A DNA stretch of 64,000 nt from WHSV01 sp050693895 (GTDB taxonomy: Bacteria; Actinomycetota; CADDZG01; WHSQ01): positions 1 through 64,000 of the forward strand of contig JBOGWS010000079.1 of the NCBI GenBank assembly GCA_050693895.1. Reading direction: 5' to 3'. The notes under the pieces were generated by a model. It did no database searches. It was not told the origin of the DNA and was given only the letters and a program-made list of their open reading frames with translations. Each line of letters begins with the position of its first letter. The stretch's first letter is position 1. Of the stretch, positions 48,258-58,114 are shown piece by piece. A program made the translations under genes and the position numbers.

Positions 48258-49505
48258 ATGAGCTCACTCGTCATTAGCAACGCCGAGCAGATCGTCACCC
48301 TCGAGGGCACCGGTCCACTGCGCGGCGAGTTGCTCCGCTCGGTCACCGCTGAGTTGGGTTCGTCCATCGGAATCGAAGGCGGCTCCATCGAGACCGTGGG
48401 TCGCGCCTCGGGCGCCGACTCGGAGTTCGATGCGTCGGGATGGACCGTCGTGCCGGGATTCGTGGACTGTCACACGCACCTTCCCTTCTTCGGCTGGCGC
48501 GCCGACGAGGACGCAGCGCGTCTCTCGGGAATCCGCTACGAGACCCTTCACCGCGAGGAGGGCGGGATCTTTCGGTCCGCCAGGCTCCTTGCCGAGGCCA
48601 CCGACGATGAGGTACTCGCCTTCTCGTTGCGGCTCGCGTCGGAGATGCTGAGATCCGGAACCACTAGCTTCGAGACGAAGTCCGGCTACGGGCTGAGCAT
48701 CGGGGCCGAGCTGCGCCTGCTGCGACTCGCCCGCCGTCTCGCCGACGGAGTGCCGCAGACGGTCGTGTCGACCTGCCTCGCGGCTCACGCGGTTCCGAAG
48801 GACAGATCGGCCGGCGAGTGGGTGGGGGAGGCCGCCAACGAGTTGCTGCCCGCGGCCGCATCCGAGGGGCTCGCCACCTCGGTGGACATCTACGTGGAAT
48901 CGATCGCCTTTGCCCTCGAGCATGCCGCCCGGCTCCACGAGGCGGCGAAGACACTCGGTCTGAAGATGCGAATGCACGCGGATCAGCTCGAGGACGGACA
49001 GGGTGGATCCTTCGCAGCGCGCTGGGGCTTCGCCTCGGCCGACCATCTCAACCACACGTCGCTTCCCGCAGTGGGCGACCTCGCGGCAAGCGACACCGCC
49101 GCGGTCCTGCTTCCGGGGGCAACCTTCACTCTCCGCCAGAACAAGAGGCCCCTCGCCCGCAACCTCATCGAGGAGGGTGCCATCGTTGCGCTCGGCTCGG
49201 ACCTCAACCCTGGGACCTCGCCGATCCTTTCGATGCCGTTCGTCATGGCGCTTGCGTGCAGGCTGTATGGGCTCCGGCCGCTCGAGGCCCTTGCCGCCTC
49301 CACCGTCAACGCCGCGTACGTCTGCGGGCTCGGCGACACCGCGGGCCGGCTTGCGCCCGGCCGCCGCGCCGACGCCGTCGTACTCGACGTCCCCAACTTC
49401 GAGCAGATCTGCTACCGGCCCGACCACGACCCCGTGGTGGCGGTGGTCTGCGGTGGTGAAGTGGTTCACCTCGCCTCGGGGGCGGAGGACCGCCTGAGGG
49501 CCTAG
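48258..49505 (+). CDS. hutI: Imidazolonepropionase
   Basis: HutI hydrolyses imidazolonepropionate to formiminoglutamate. The 415-residue amidohydrolase has the metal motif PGFVDCHTHLPFFGWRADE, ETKSGYGLSIGAELRLLR, CLAAHAVP, MRMHADQLEDG, SADHLNHT, LPGATFTLRQ and LGSDLNPGTS. Length is typical. It follows the MBL gene by 2 bp. The stop overlaps that of hutH on the opposite strand through a shared CTAG. Confidence 0.92.
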   Translation: MSSLVISNAEQIVTLEGTGPLRGELLRSVTAELGSSIGIEGGSIETVGRASGADSEFDASGWTVVPGFVDCHTHLPFFGWRADEDAARLSGIRYETLHREEGGIFRSARLLAEATDDEVLAFSLRLASEMLRSGTTSFETKSGYGLSIGAELRLLRLARRLADGVPQTVVSTCLAAHAVPKDRSAGEWVGEAANELLPAAASEGLATSVDIYVESIAFALEHAARLHEAAKTLGLKMRMHADQLEDGQGGSFAARWGFASADHLNHTSLPAVGDLAASDTAAVLLPGATFTLRQNKRPLARNLIEEGAIVALGSDLNPGTSPILSMPFVMALACRLYGLRPLEALAASTVNAAYVCGLGDTAGRLAPGRRADAVVLDVPNFEQICYRPDHDPVVAVVCGGEVVHLASGAEDRLRA

Positions 49506-51028
49506 CCTAGGGGTCCGACGACCTCCTCGGCAGCAGCGGAGAGATGTCCTCCTGCGACCATAGTCCTCACCGCGGCAATGTCGTTCGAAAGCGGCCGGTC
49601 CTCGTCGACGACCGGCGACACCGCTCGCAGGTGCTCGAGGACGTGGCCCGTTGCGGCAGACGGAGTCAGGGGAGCGCGCAGATCGATGCCCTGGGCGGAC
49701 GCCAGGGCCTCCATCGCAATCACGTTCTCGGTGTTCGACGCGATTGCCATCGCCTTCCGGCCGGCCGTTGCGCCCATGCTGACGTGGTCCTCCTGGCCCG
49801 CCGACGTGGGAATCGAGTCTGCGGAAGCTGGGAACAACAGCGAGCGGCTCTCGCTCACGACCGAGGCTGCCGTGTACTGCACGATCATGAAACCCGTTCG
49901 CACACCTGGCTCGGCCGTCAGGAACGCCGGCAGACCGTTGTTCAGGTTCGGATCGACAAGGCGCGCTACTCGTCGCTCCGCGATGGTCGCGAAGCCCGCA
50001 AGGCAGAGTGCCAGGTGATCGAGAGCCAGGGCGAGGGACTCTCCGTGAAAGTTTCCGCCCGAACGCACCTCGCCGGTCGACGCGATCACGTTCGGGTTGT
50101 CGATCGCCGACGCTAGCTCCCGCTCGAACGTCGTGCGGGCGTACGCGATCCCGTCGCGATACGCGCCGTGAACCTGCGGGATGCAGCGCAACGAATAGGC
50201 GTCCTGAACGAGGTGATCCGAGTGTCTGTGAGAAACGACGATGTTGCTGCCCGACAACAACCGACGAAGGTTGTCAGCGACCTGGAGCGCGCCGGGATGC
50301 GTTCTCAGCCCCACGACCTCCTCGTCGAACACCCTGTTGGTACCGAAGCAGGCCTCGACGCTCATGGCCCCCGTTACGTCCGCGGCACGCGCAATGGTCG
50401 CGGCTCTGGCGCAGGTGAGGACTCCGAGCGCGAGCATTCCCTCGGTTCCGTTGACGAGGGACAGACCTTCCTTGTGGGACAACTCAAGAGCTTCGAGCCC
50501 GGCGGCGCGCAGCGCCTCGGCCGCGGGCAGTATCTCGCCTTCGACCTCGACCGTGCCTTCGCCGATGAGAGGGAGGGCGAGGTGGGCGAGCAGGGCGAGG
50601 TCTCCCGAGGCCCCGAGAGACCCCTGCGAGGGCACGACGGGATGAATCGATTCGTTCAACATGCGCGCGAGCCGCTCGACGAGAGCGAAGCGCACTCCCG
50701 AGACTCCCATTGCGAAGGTGCGCGCCTTGAGCAGCATCATCGCCCGCACGACCTCGGTCGGCAGGGGAGGGCCGACCGCCGTCCCGTGTGATCGCAGGAT
50801 GGCCTCCTGCAGGCTCTTCGCCTCGGCCGAGTCGATGCGGACGCTGGCCAGGTCCCCCAGTCCGGTGGTGATCCCGTAGACCGCGACGCCCGAATCGACG
50901 GCCTCCTCGACGATCCGGCGTGCGGGGGCCATGTCGTCGGCCAGGCCGGACGCCAGCTCAACCGGTTCGCCGCCGGCCACGGCGACAACGCCATCGATGT
51001 CGAGTGGTTCTCCGATGAGGACGGTCAC
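49502..51028 (-). CDS. hutH: Histidine ammonia-lyase
   Basis: HutH eliminates ammonia from histidine to give urocanate. The 508-residue protein contains the MIO-forming Ala-Ser-Gly at 140-142 in GSLGASGDLALLAHLALPLIG, YGITTGLGDL near residue 51, LVNGTEGMLALG, QDAYSLRCIPQVHG and NFHGESLALA. Length and motifs match true HAL rather than PAL/TAL. The GTG start has TAGTGT exactly 6 nt upstream and is probably leaderless. It is divergent from hutF. Confidence 0.95.
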   Translation of the reverse strand: MTVLIGEPLDIDGVVAVAGGEPVELASGLADDMAPARRIVEEAVDSGVAVYGITTGLGDLASVRIDSAEAKSLQEAILRSHGTAVGPPLPTEVVRAMMLLKARTFAMGVSGVRFALVERLARMLNESIHPVVPSQGSLGASGDLALLAHLALPLIGEGTVEVEGEILPAAEALRAAGLEALELSHKEGLSLVNGTEGMLALGVLTCARAATIARAADVTGAMSVEACFGTNRVFDEEVVGLRTHPGALQVADNLRRLLSGSNIVVSHRHSDHLVQDAYSLRCIPQVHGAYRDGIAYARTTFERELASAIDNPNVIASTGEVRSGGNFHGESLALALDHLALCLAGFATIAERRVARLVDPNLNNGLPAFLTAEPGVRTGFMIVQYTAASVVSESRSLLFPASADSIPTSAGQEDHVSMGATAGRKAMAIASNTENVIAMEALASAQGIDLRAPLTPSAATGHVLEHLRAVSPVVDEDRPLSNDIAAVRTMVAGGHLSAAAEEVVGPLG

Positions 51029-51034
51029 GGCGCC

Positions 51035-51040
51035 ACACTA
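51035..51040 (-). promoter_or_regulatory. Putative -10 box of hutH
   Basis: Minus-strand TAGTGT followed by six bases and the hutH GTG; no Shine-Dalgarno sequence is present, so the mRNA is predicted to be leaderless. Confidence 0.5.
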
Positions 51041-51080
51041 ACCAGACGTTGCCCCGCCCGCCCGGTTCGGCCGCTCTCGT

Positions 51081-51086
51081 TATCCT
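51081..51086 (+). promoter_or_regulatory. Putative -10 box of hutF
   Basis: TATCCT followed by six bases and the ATG at 51093. With the hutH box on the other strand, two leaderless promoters face away from each other within 64 bp. Confidence 0.5.
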
Positions 51087-51092
51087 GCGCCT

Positions 51093-52406
51093 ATGGATGC
51101 GATTCGGCCCGAGCTCATCTACGCCGACGGAGGATTCGAATCCGGCAAGGCCGTCGTCTTGGCCGACGGGTCGATCGAGAGCGTGATCGACGCGGGAGAC
51201 CTGACGGATGCGAGCATCGACGACTGGGGTCGCGTGGCGCTTCTTCCAGGGACAGTCAACGCCCACGGTCATGCATTTCAGAACCTGTTCAAGGGCTTCG
51301 CGGACGACAGGGCTTTCGAGTCGTGGCGCGACGACGTCCTCTATCCCTTCTCCGAGCGGCTCGATGGCGATGCGATCTACGCGGGCGCACTGTTTGCATT
51401 CGCCGAGGCTCTGCTTGCGGGAGTGACTACCACCGTCGACTTCTTCTACCTGCACGACGAAGGAAACGAGAACGCCGAGCAGGTGATCCGAGCCGCGCAC
51501 GAACTCGGCATCCGCCTCGTGTTCGCGCGCACCTTCTACGATCGGGACGCACCCACGGGGGCACCGGCCCGCTTCAGAGAGAGCCCCGAGAACGCCGCCG
51601 AGCGCAGCCTGGAGCTCGCCAAGGCGCACGAGGGAGACCCCAACGTCACCGTCCAACCGGCTCCTCATTCGTTACACGCCGCGACACCCGAGACCATCGC
51701 GCTCGCGCTCGACGTCGCCGACCGCCTTGGCGTGCCGTGCCATCTTCATCTCGCGGAGGCCGCGTACGAGCGCGAGCAGGTCGTGGCCCGTTACGGAACG
51801 ACCCCGGTCAGGCTCCTCGAACGCGAGGGCTTGCTGCGAGCCAACCTTGTAACGATCCACACGGTATGGGTCGATGACGAGGAGCTCGACATGCTCGCCG
51901 AGGCGGGCACGGGCGTCGTTCACTGCCCGGGTGCGAACGCGTTCCTCGGCGACGGCGTGGCGCGACTGACCGAGATGCTAAGTCGTGGAATCAGAGTCGG
52001 TCTGGGGCCCGACGGTGGCTGCGCCAACAACCGCCAGAGTCTGTTCGACGAGATGCGTACGGCCTCGCTGACGGCCAAGGCGCATGCTTGCGACGGCGGC
52101 GCACTGGATGCTCGAACCGCGTTCGCTCTCGGCACGACCGGTGGCGCCGATCTACTGGGCGTGAACGCGGGAAGCATCGGTTGGGGCAACCTCGCCGACC
52201 TCGTCGCATTGGACCTCGACGACCTGTCGCTGTATCCCCTCGCAACCCTCGGACGACAGATCGTGAACTCGATGCAGCCGACGGCCATCGAGCGCGTGAT
52301 GGTCGCCGGCGAAACCGTGGTCGAGCGGGGGCGGTTGACGCGCATGGATCCTGGCGAGATCCGCGCGCGTATCGGAGAGGTAACGGATAAGTGGACGAGG
52401 CTCTGA
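51093..52406 (+). CDS. hutF: Formimidoylglutamate deiminase (HutF-like amidohydrolase)
   Basis: The 437-residue amidohydrolase has PGTVNAHGHAFQNLFKG with the HxH metal site, the mid-domain histidines in CHLHLAE and IHTVW, and GLGPDGGCAN. HAFQ after the metal motif and the FESWRDDVLY segment resemble N-formimino-L-glutamate deiminase. Placement among hutH, hutI and hutU supports conversion of formiminoglutamate to N-formylglutamate. No hutG is in the window, so the last step must be encoded elsewhere. A related TRZ/ATZ-type deaminase is the alternative. Confidence 0.78.
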   Translation: MDAIRPELIYADGGFESGKAVVLADGSIESVIDAGDLTDASIDDWGRVALLPGTVNAHGHAFQNLFKGFADDRAFESWRDDVLYPFSERLDGDAIYAGALFAFAEALLAGVTTTVDFFYLHDEGNENAEQVIRAAHELGIRLVFARTFYDRDAPTGAPARFRESPENAAERSLELAKAHEGDPNVTVQPAPHSLHAATPETIALALDVADRLGVPCHLHLAEAAYEREQVVARYGTTPVRLLEREGLLRANLVTIHTVWVDDEELDMLAEAGTGVVHCPGANAFLGDGVARLTEMLSRGIRVGLGPDGGCANNRQSLFDEMRTASLTAKAHACDGGALDARTAFALGTTGGADLLGVNAGSIGWGNLADLVALDLDDLSLYPLATLGRQIVNSMQPTAIERVMVAGETVVERGRLTRMDPGEIRARIGEVTDKWTRL

Positions 52407-52450
52407 CGAATCTCTCGAACTCGGACACCTGGGTGCCTGGGGCCGTCGGC

Positions 52451-52864
52451 CTAGTGACGGGCGGGTATCTGCTGGACGGTCCAGCGGTTTCCGTCGGGAT
52501 CGCTGAAGAAGACGCACCCGACCAAATCGAGAGACTCCCCTTCACGGGCGGGGCGATACGAACCCGAATCGAACACCAGGACCTCACCGGCCTCTACCGC
52601 CCGCTCGACGAGTTGGTCACGCGCTGCGCGTACGTCAGAGACAACCAGGAACAGGCCCCGGATGGAACCCGGCGTCATACCGGCGCTCTCCGGTCCCAGG
52701 TGGATCGAACAGGCCGAACCTGGTGCCGTCAGCTGAAGTAAGCGGACCTCGTCGCTCATCTGGTGGTCGATGTCAACGTTGAATCCGAGCTGTTCGGAAT
52801 AGAAGGCCTTGGCTCGCTCCAGATCCGAAACCGGGATCGTCACCACCTCCAGCTTCCAATCCAC
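52451..52864 (-). CDS. VOC-superfamily (glyoxalase-like) protein
   Basis: The 137-residue protein consists of two beta-alpha-beta-beta-beta units: VVTIPVSDLERAKAFYSEQLGF at the start and GLFLVVSDVRAARDQLVERA in the second half, ending FFSDPDGNRWTVQQIP. This is the pattern of single-domain glyoxalase/bleomycin-resistance proteins. GTG start with AAAGGAG upstream. It lies 39 bp downstream of hutU on the same strand. Confidence 0.85.
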   Translation of the reverse strand: MDWKLEVVTIPVSDLERAKAFYSEQLGFNVDIDHQMSDEVRLLQLTAPGSACSIHLGPESAGMTPGSIRGLFLVVSDVRAARDQLVERAVEAGEVLVFDSGSYRPAREGESLDLVGCVFFSDPDGNRWTVQQIPARH

Positions 52865-52903
52865 GATGCACTCCTTTCTGGCGAGTCGAGCCTATTGGGG
52901 AAG

Positions 52904-54562
<1,659 letters not shown>

Positions 54563-54873
54563 GTGCTGCCGGCCGCCTTCCGATCGCCGTTTTGTAGCGA
54601 GTACGGCGTCATCTTCACAGCATCTGCGCCTGCACGGCAAGGAGACGTGGACCCCTCTCAGGCGTGCCTCAGGCGTGCGAATTTCGCCGGAGCGCCTCGG
54701 AACCGCCCTGGACTCGAATACGCAGCGTTACCGAATCGTGCGAATCGATCCTTCTGTCGCCTCTGCGGCTACCCTGCGTAGTCGTAATTCCGGACCTCAG
54801 GCGTCGATAAGTGGCACGATGGGTAGGCACAGGCGGAAGAAGACAATGGTGTCCCAGAGAGGAGAGAGAGCAG
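54563..54873. other. Divergent hutU/zinc-ribbon intergenic region with an 11-bp direct repeat
   Basis: This 311-bp gap contains no convincing gene. CTCAGGCGTGC occurs twice in tandem at 54657-54678, and a partial third copy (CTCAGGCGTC) appears near 54798. The spacing suggests a regulator binding site for hutU or the zinc-ribbon gene, but no regulator is identifiable. Confidence 0.4.
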
Positions 54874-55035
54874 ATGGCGGAGACCTACAACGGCTACTGC
54901 GTGAAGTGCCGTGAGAAGCGTGACTTCGAGGGCGAGGTCAAAGAGCTCGCCAATGGTTCGAAGGCGGCGCAGGGCCAGTGCCCCGTCTGCGGGACGAAGA
55001 TGACCCGCATGCTTCCCAAAAGCGCAAAGGCGTAG
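54874..55035 (+). CDS. DUF5679-type zinc-ribbon protein
   Basis: The 53-residue protein has YCVKCREKR and QCPVCGTKMTRM, two CxxC pairs 28 residues apart, and a KRDFEGEVKELANGSKAAQG connector. It is the typical actinobacterial DUF5679 protein, predicted to bind zinc; the role is unknown. GGAGAGAGAG precedes the ATG. A strong terminator follows 18 bp after the stop, so it is a monocistronic unit. Confidence 0.82.
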   Translation: MAETYNGYCVKCREKRDFEGEVKELANGSKAAQGQCPVCGTKMTRMLPKSAKA

Positions 55036-55052
55036 AGCACCGCAATCCAGGT

Positions 55053-55075
55053 GGCCGCCCCCTCAGGGGGCGGCC
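55053..55075 (+). terminator. Rho-independent terminator
   Basis: GGCCGCCCCC, loop TCA, GGGGGCGGCC, then TTTTG. It is placed between the zinc-ribbon gene and the convergent nuclease gene and could serve the plus strand. Confidence 0.85.
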
Positions 55076-55088
55076 TTTTGCGTTCGGC

Positions 55089-55883
55089 TCAGCCGGCGCC
55101 CGCCTCGGGGGGTGCTGCGGGCGCCGACCACGCCGGGCAGAGGTCCTGAAACGAGCAGTACATGCAAAGCGGAGACGGGCTCGGCCGCCAGTCGTCTCGC
55201 TCGTTCGCCCGGCGGATCGCTTTGCCGAGGGCGAGCATCTGCTTCTCGAAGGCGGTGAGCATGCGCTCGTGAGGAGTGAGTGTGAGGACCGAGGGGTCCG
55301 CGAGGTAAACGAGCCTGATCTCCTTGGGCATGACACCGAAAGCGCGCCAGCACACGAGGGCATAGAACCTGAGCCCGAAGAACGCATTGGTCTCGCGCAT
55401 CTCGCCAGGAACCCTGCCGGTCTTGTAGTCGGTCAGCACCCAAGACCCGTCGTCGAGCTCTTCGACCCGATCGACGACCCCCCTCAGATGCAGATCGGCG
55501 AGCTCGTATTCGACCCACCACTCGAGCCGGCTGGCCGTGAGTGCGCCCGGGTCCTCGAGTTTGAAGTAGTTGCCGAGAAGTGTCTTGCTCTCGGCGAGCC
55601 ACGCCTGCTCGTCGTCCTCGACGAGATCGGTCGGGCGCACCTCGGGCTCGTTGCGCACCTCGTTCCACAGCGCGACGAGGAGATCGGTTGCCCGCCGGGG
55701 CGTTCGAGCCTCGGGGGCCTCGGCGAAGAGTCGTTCGAGCACGGCGTGGACGAGTGAGCCGCGCGCCGCGGCGGTCGAGGTCGGCTCGGGGAGACGGTCG
55801 ATGGAGCGGAATTTGAACTTGAGGGGACAGCTCTTGAAGTCACCGGCGCTCGATGGCGACAAATTGAGCAGCGTTTGTTCCAT
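55089..55883 (-). CDS. RecB-family PD-(D/E)XK nuclease
   Basis: The 264-residue protein begins LSPSSAGDFKSCPLKFKFR and has the nuclease core RGVVDRVEELDDGSWVLTDYKTGR (Asp and D-x-K) and QADRY-like FFGLRFYALVC. A C-terminal cysteine cluster PLCMYCSFQDLCP, with the earlier cysteine in SCPLKF, would hold an Fe-S cluster as in AddB/Cas4-type nucleases. It probably acts as a single-strand DNA exonuclease in repair. ATG 55883 has TATGGT exactly 6 nt upstream, so a leaderless mRNA is likely. Confidence 0.82.
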   Translation of the reverse strand: MEQTLLNLSPSSAGDFKSCPLKFKFRSIDRLPEPTSTAAARGSLVHAVLERLFAEAPEARTPRRATDLLVALWNEVRNEPEVRPTDLVEDDEQAWLAESKTLLGNYFKLEDPGALTASRLEWWVEYELADLHLRGVVDRVEELDDGSWVLTDYKTGRVPGEMRETNAFFGLRFYALVCWRAFGVMPKEIRLVYLADPSVLTLTPHERMLTAFEKQMLALGKAIRRANERDDWRPSPSPLCMYCSFQDLCPAWSAPAAPPEAGAG

Positions 55884-55889
55884 AGCTCG

Positions 55890-55895
55890 ACCATA
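55890..55895 (-). promoter_or_regulatory. Putative -10 box, leaderless RecB-like nuclease gene
   Basis: Minus-strand TATGGT, six bases, then the ATG at 55883. Confidence 0.45.
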
Positions 55896-55991
55896 CGGGC
55901 GAGCTACGACCCGTCCCTGGATTTTCACGCCTTTGAGCGCGGTAACTCCCGCCGGACGGACTCTCCCTTGGCACAAAGAAAAGGAGAAGTC

Positions 55992-57287
55992 TCAGCCCGA
56001 GGCTTCCTTGCCGGCTATGAGTCCCAGTGAACGGGCCTGGCGCGGGCGCATCGCGCACGGGAGATGAATCGTAAAAGTCGCCCCGTTGCGAGACGACTTG
56101 AGATCGATGCGGCCCCCCATGGCGCTGACGAGCTGGCTCACGACGTAGAGGCCGAGCCCGACTCCGTCCTTGCCGATCGAAGTCTCGTGGACCCGGCTGA
56201 ACGCCTCGAAGAGCTCCTCCCGGCGGTCCTCTGGGAGCCCCGGGCCCTCGTCCGCGATCCGAAGGACGATGTCTTCATTCTCGGCCTTGGCCGTGACCGC
56301 CACTCGCGTGCGGTCCGGGGAGTACTTGTAGGCGTTCTCGAGCAGGTTTCGCACCACCTGACCGACTCGGGCCTCGTCGATTACGCAGCTGAGCGGTTCG
56401 ACGAAAACCTCGAGCTGATGGAACCTGCGCTTGGATGCCGCCGCATCGACGGCCCTGTCGATGGTGATCTGCAGATCGCACCACGCCGGCTGCAGGTTGA
56501 CCTGATGGTTCTGAAGCTGCGAGGTAATGAGGAGGTCGTCGACCAGGCGCGCAAGTTGGTTCCCCTGGCCCGAGACCATCTCGAGGAGCTTATCGAGCTG
56601 CTGGCGGCTGAGTCGGTCCCTCCGCCTGCTGACGGTGTCGACTCCCATGATGATCGCCGTGAGGGGGCCCCTGAACTCGTGCGACGTGATCGCGAGGAAG
56701 CGGTCCTTGATTCGATCGGCCTCGGCGAGCTGGAGTGCCTGCCGCTCGAAGGCGTCTTTTTGGACGCTCCAGTTCTCTGCCATGACGCCGGTGGTTCCGG
56801 CCATCAGGCCCATGAGCCCCACCGCGAAGACGTAGGTCGTGATCTCGAAGGTCTCGCCCGTGAGCTCGGCTCGATGCAGGCTTTGGGGGATGAAAAAAAC
56901 TGCCCCCAGGACTCCCGCGGCGAGCGCCCCTGGAAGACGGTAGCGAATGGCCCCCTCGAGCGGGACGAGGATCAGCAGCGCCCAGGTCACGTACGGCGTC
57001 TCCCAGGCGAACATCCAGACCATCGAGCAGATGATGAGGGCGTCGAATGTGAAGGCGATCAGGCCCAGACGCCAGTGGTCCTGGTTGGTTGTTAGGCGGG
57101 CGGATGCACCCCAAATGGTCATGCTTCCGAGGGCGAAGAAGACGACCGTGATCCAAGCAAGTCGCTCGGTTACCGGGCTCGGCCATCCGGTGGTTGTGAC
57201 GATTCCCGCAACCGAGAAGACAACACCAAAAAGGCGGACAAAAGTCAGCCCCTGTTCGAGTCTTTGAGTTTCACTGCGCTTTGGCAT
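55992..57287 (-). CDS. Membrane sensor histidine kinase
   Basis: The 431-residue protein has about six N-terminal membrane helices without a large outer loop and a short coiled coil (KDAFERQALQLAEADRIKDRF). The kinase core follows: H-box SHEFRGPLTAI, N-box NLLENAYKYSPD, G1 ADEGPGLPEDR, F-box FEAFSRVHE and G2 GVGLGLYVV. The sensor part may detect a membrane signal. No response regulator is adjacent. ATG 57287 is preferred over an ATG/GTG at 57338 because AAGGG and a TACGAC box lie directly upstream. Confidence 0.9.
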   Translation of the reverse strand: MPKRSETQRLEQGLTFVRLFGVVFSVAGIVTTTGWPSPVTERLAWITVVFFALGSMTIWGASARLTTNQDHWRLGLIAFTFDALIICSMVWMFAWETPYVTWALLILVPLEGAIRYRLPGALAAGVLGAVFFIPQSLHRAELTGETFEITTYVFAVGLMGLMAGTTGVMAENWSVQKDAFERQALQLAEADRIKDRFLAITSHEFRGPLTAIIMGVDTVSRRRDRLSRQQLDKLLEMVSGQGNQLARLVDDLLITSQLQNHQVNLQPAWCDLQITIDRAVDAAASKRRFHQLEVFVEPLSCVIDEARVGQVVRNLLENAYKYSPDRTRVAVTAKAENEDIVLRIADEGPGLPEDRREELFEAFSRVHETSIGKDGVGLGLYVVSQLVSAMGGRIDLKSSRNGATFTIHLPCAMRPRQARSLGLIAGKEASG

Positions 57288-57387
57288 GCCCTTGTCGTAT
57301 CGGCCGTAGCTCGCTCCGCATTGAGCCTTCGAACACACGAGTCGGGGCCCGTTGGGGGACTCTTGCGTTCAGGAAGAACAACACAAA

Positions 57388-57416
57388 CAAGGGGCCCCCA
57401 GGAAGGGGGCCCCTTG
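57388..57416 (-). terminator. Terminator for the small membrane-protein gene
   Basis: A 12-bp perfect stem CAAGGGGCCCCC/GGGGGCCCCTTG with a five-base loop. On the minus strand it is followed by TTTGTTTGTGTTGTT, fitting an intrinsic terminator after the gene ending at 57442. Confidence 0.8.
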
Positions 57417-57441
57417 TCCACCCGTTAGGGGGGTGGGGGTG

Positions 57442-57750
57442 CTACGCAGCCTTGATGTGGTCGGTCGAGCGTGGCCGGCCGAGTACCTCGGCGACGTGCT
57501 CGAAGACCTTGGGTGCGGCGTATCCAGCGGCGGCGATCATGAGACCGGTGCCGACGTAACCGATGAGCTCCGAGCGCACCGCGACGTCCCACTGCGCGAA
57601 CAGGGAGAAGTCGAGCGCCCACGCAACCAGGACGCCAACGACGATCGTGAAGAGCGTCGTGATCTTCGACAGGTTGAGATACTCACCAACCATGTCGACA
57701 AGCTTGAACGTGCCGATACCGAGCAGCACAACGATTGCGAACTCGTACAC
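57442..57750 (-). CDS. Small membrane protein of unknown function
   Basis: The 102-residue protein has about three hydrophobic segments (FAIVVLLGIGTFKLV, TTLFTIVVGVLVAWALDF, LIGYVGTGLMIAAAGYAA) and a short basic C-terminal tail. The size and layout resemble holin-like or small structural membrane proteins, but there is no phage context. The GTG at 57750 has GGAGGA six bases upstream, a strong ribosome-binding site. Its 364-bp upstream gap contains a large hairpin. Confidence 0.65.
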   Translation of the reverse strand: MYEFAIVVLLGIGTFKLVDMVGEYLNLSKITTLFTIVVGVLVAWALDFSLFAQWDVAVRSELIGYVGTGLMIAAAGYAAPKVFEHVAEVLGRPRSTDHIKAA

Positions 57751-57784
57751 GTGTTTCCTCCGTTTTCTTGGGGCTGTTTTCGCC

Positions 57785-57931
57785 CGCTCGGTGACTTGGA
57801 CGCAGGCCGACTCGGGTGGGTTACACAACGGGTGGGTGCCGCGCTCTGGCCTGGTGTCACCGGGCCAGAGAACCGGCATCGAGGGGCGAATTGGTGGCCC
57901 GGGTTTCCGAGACTAGTTAGGTGAGCGAGCG
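57785..57931 (+). ncRNA. Probable structured RNA with nested helices
   Basis: The 364-bp gap at 57751-58114 has no gene but folds well. A hairpin at 57835-57880 pairs 7 bp (GGTGCCG/CGGCATC), an internal loop, then CTCTGGCC/GGCCAGAG plus three more pairs. CTCGG/CCGAG (57811-57815/57907-57911) and CGCTCG/CGAGCG (57785-57790/57926-57931) enclose it. The two imperfect pairs are G-U wobbles on the plus strand but A-C mismatches on the minus strand, pointing to a plus-strand RNA. A minus-strand leader of the small membrane gene is the alternative. Confidence 0.4.
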
Positions 57932-58025
57932 CAAAATGATGCGATCTACCTATTGGCTCCGGGGGGACACGCACACACACTTCCGTAAGGGCGGGGGTCC
58001 TAGTCGCATTCGCCGCCGCAGCCAT

Positions 58026-58048
58026 CCGACGCCCTGCCCGAGCGTCGG
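58026..58048. other. Hairpin CCGACGC/GCGTCGG
   Basis: A perfect 7-bp stem with a nine-base loop in the same gene-free stretch, between the structured-RNA candidate and the terminator at 58073. It may be part of the same transcript. Confidence 0.35.
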
Positions 58049-58072
58049 AGACTCCCGCCCCGTTGAAACGAA

Positions 58073-58096
58073 GCGCCGGTCCTCCGGGACCGGCGC
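58073..58096 (-). terminator. Terminator-like hairpin after the 58115 gene
   Basis: GCGCCGGTCC/GGACCGGCGC with loop TCCG. On the minus strand it is followed by TTCGTTTC, fitting termination of the hypothetical gene ending at 58115. Confidence 0.65.
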
Positions 58097-58114
58097 ATTC
58101 GCGTTCGGAACCGT

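Noticed and set aside
55089..55883. RecB-like nuclease as Cas4
   Set aside because: The cysteine cluster and nuclease motif fit Cas4 too, but there is no CRISPR array or other cas gene in the window.
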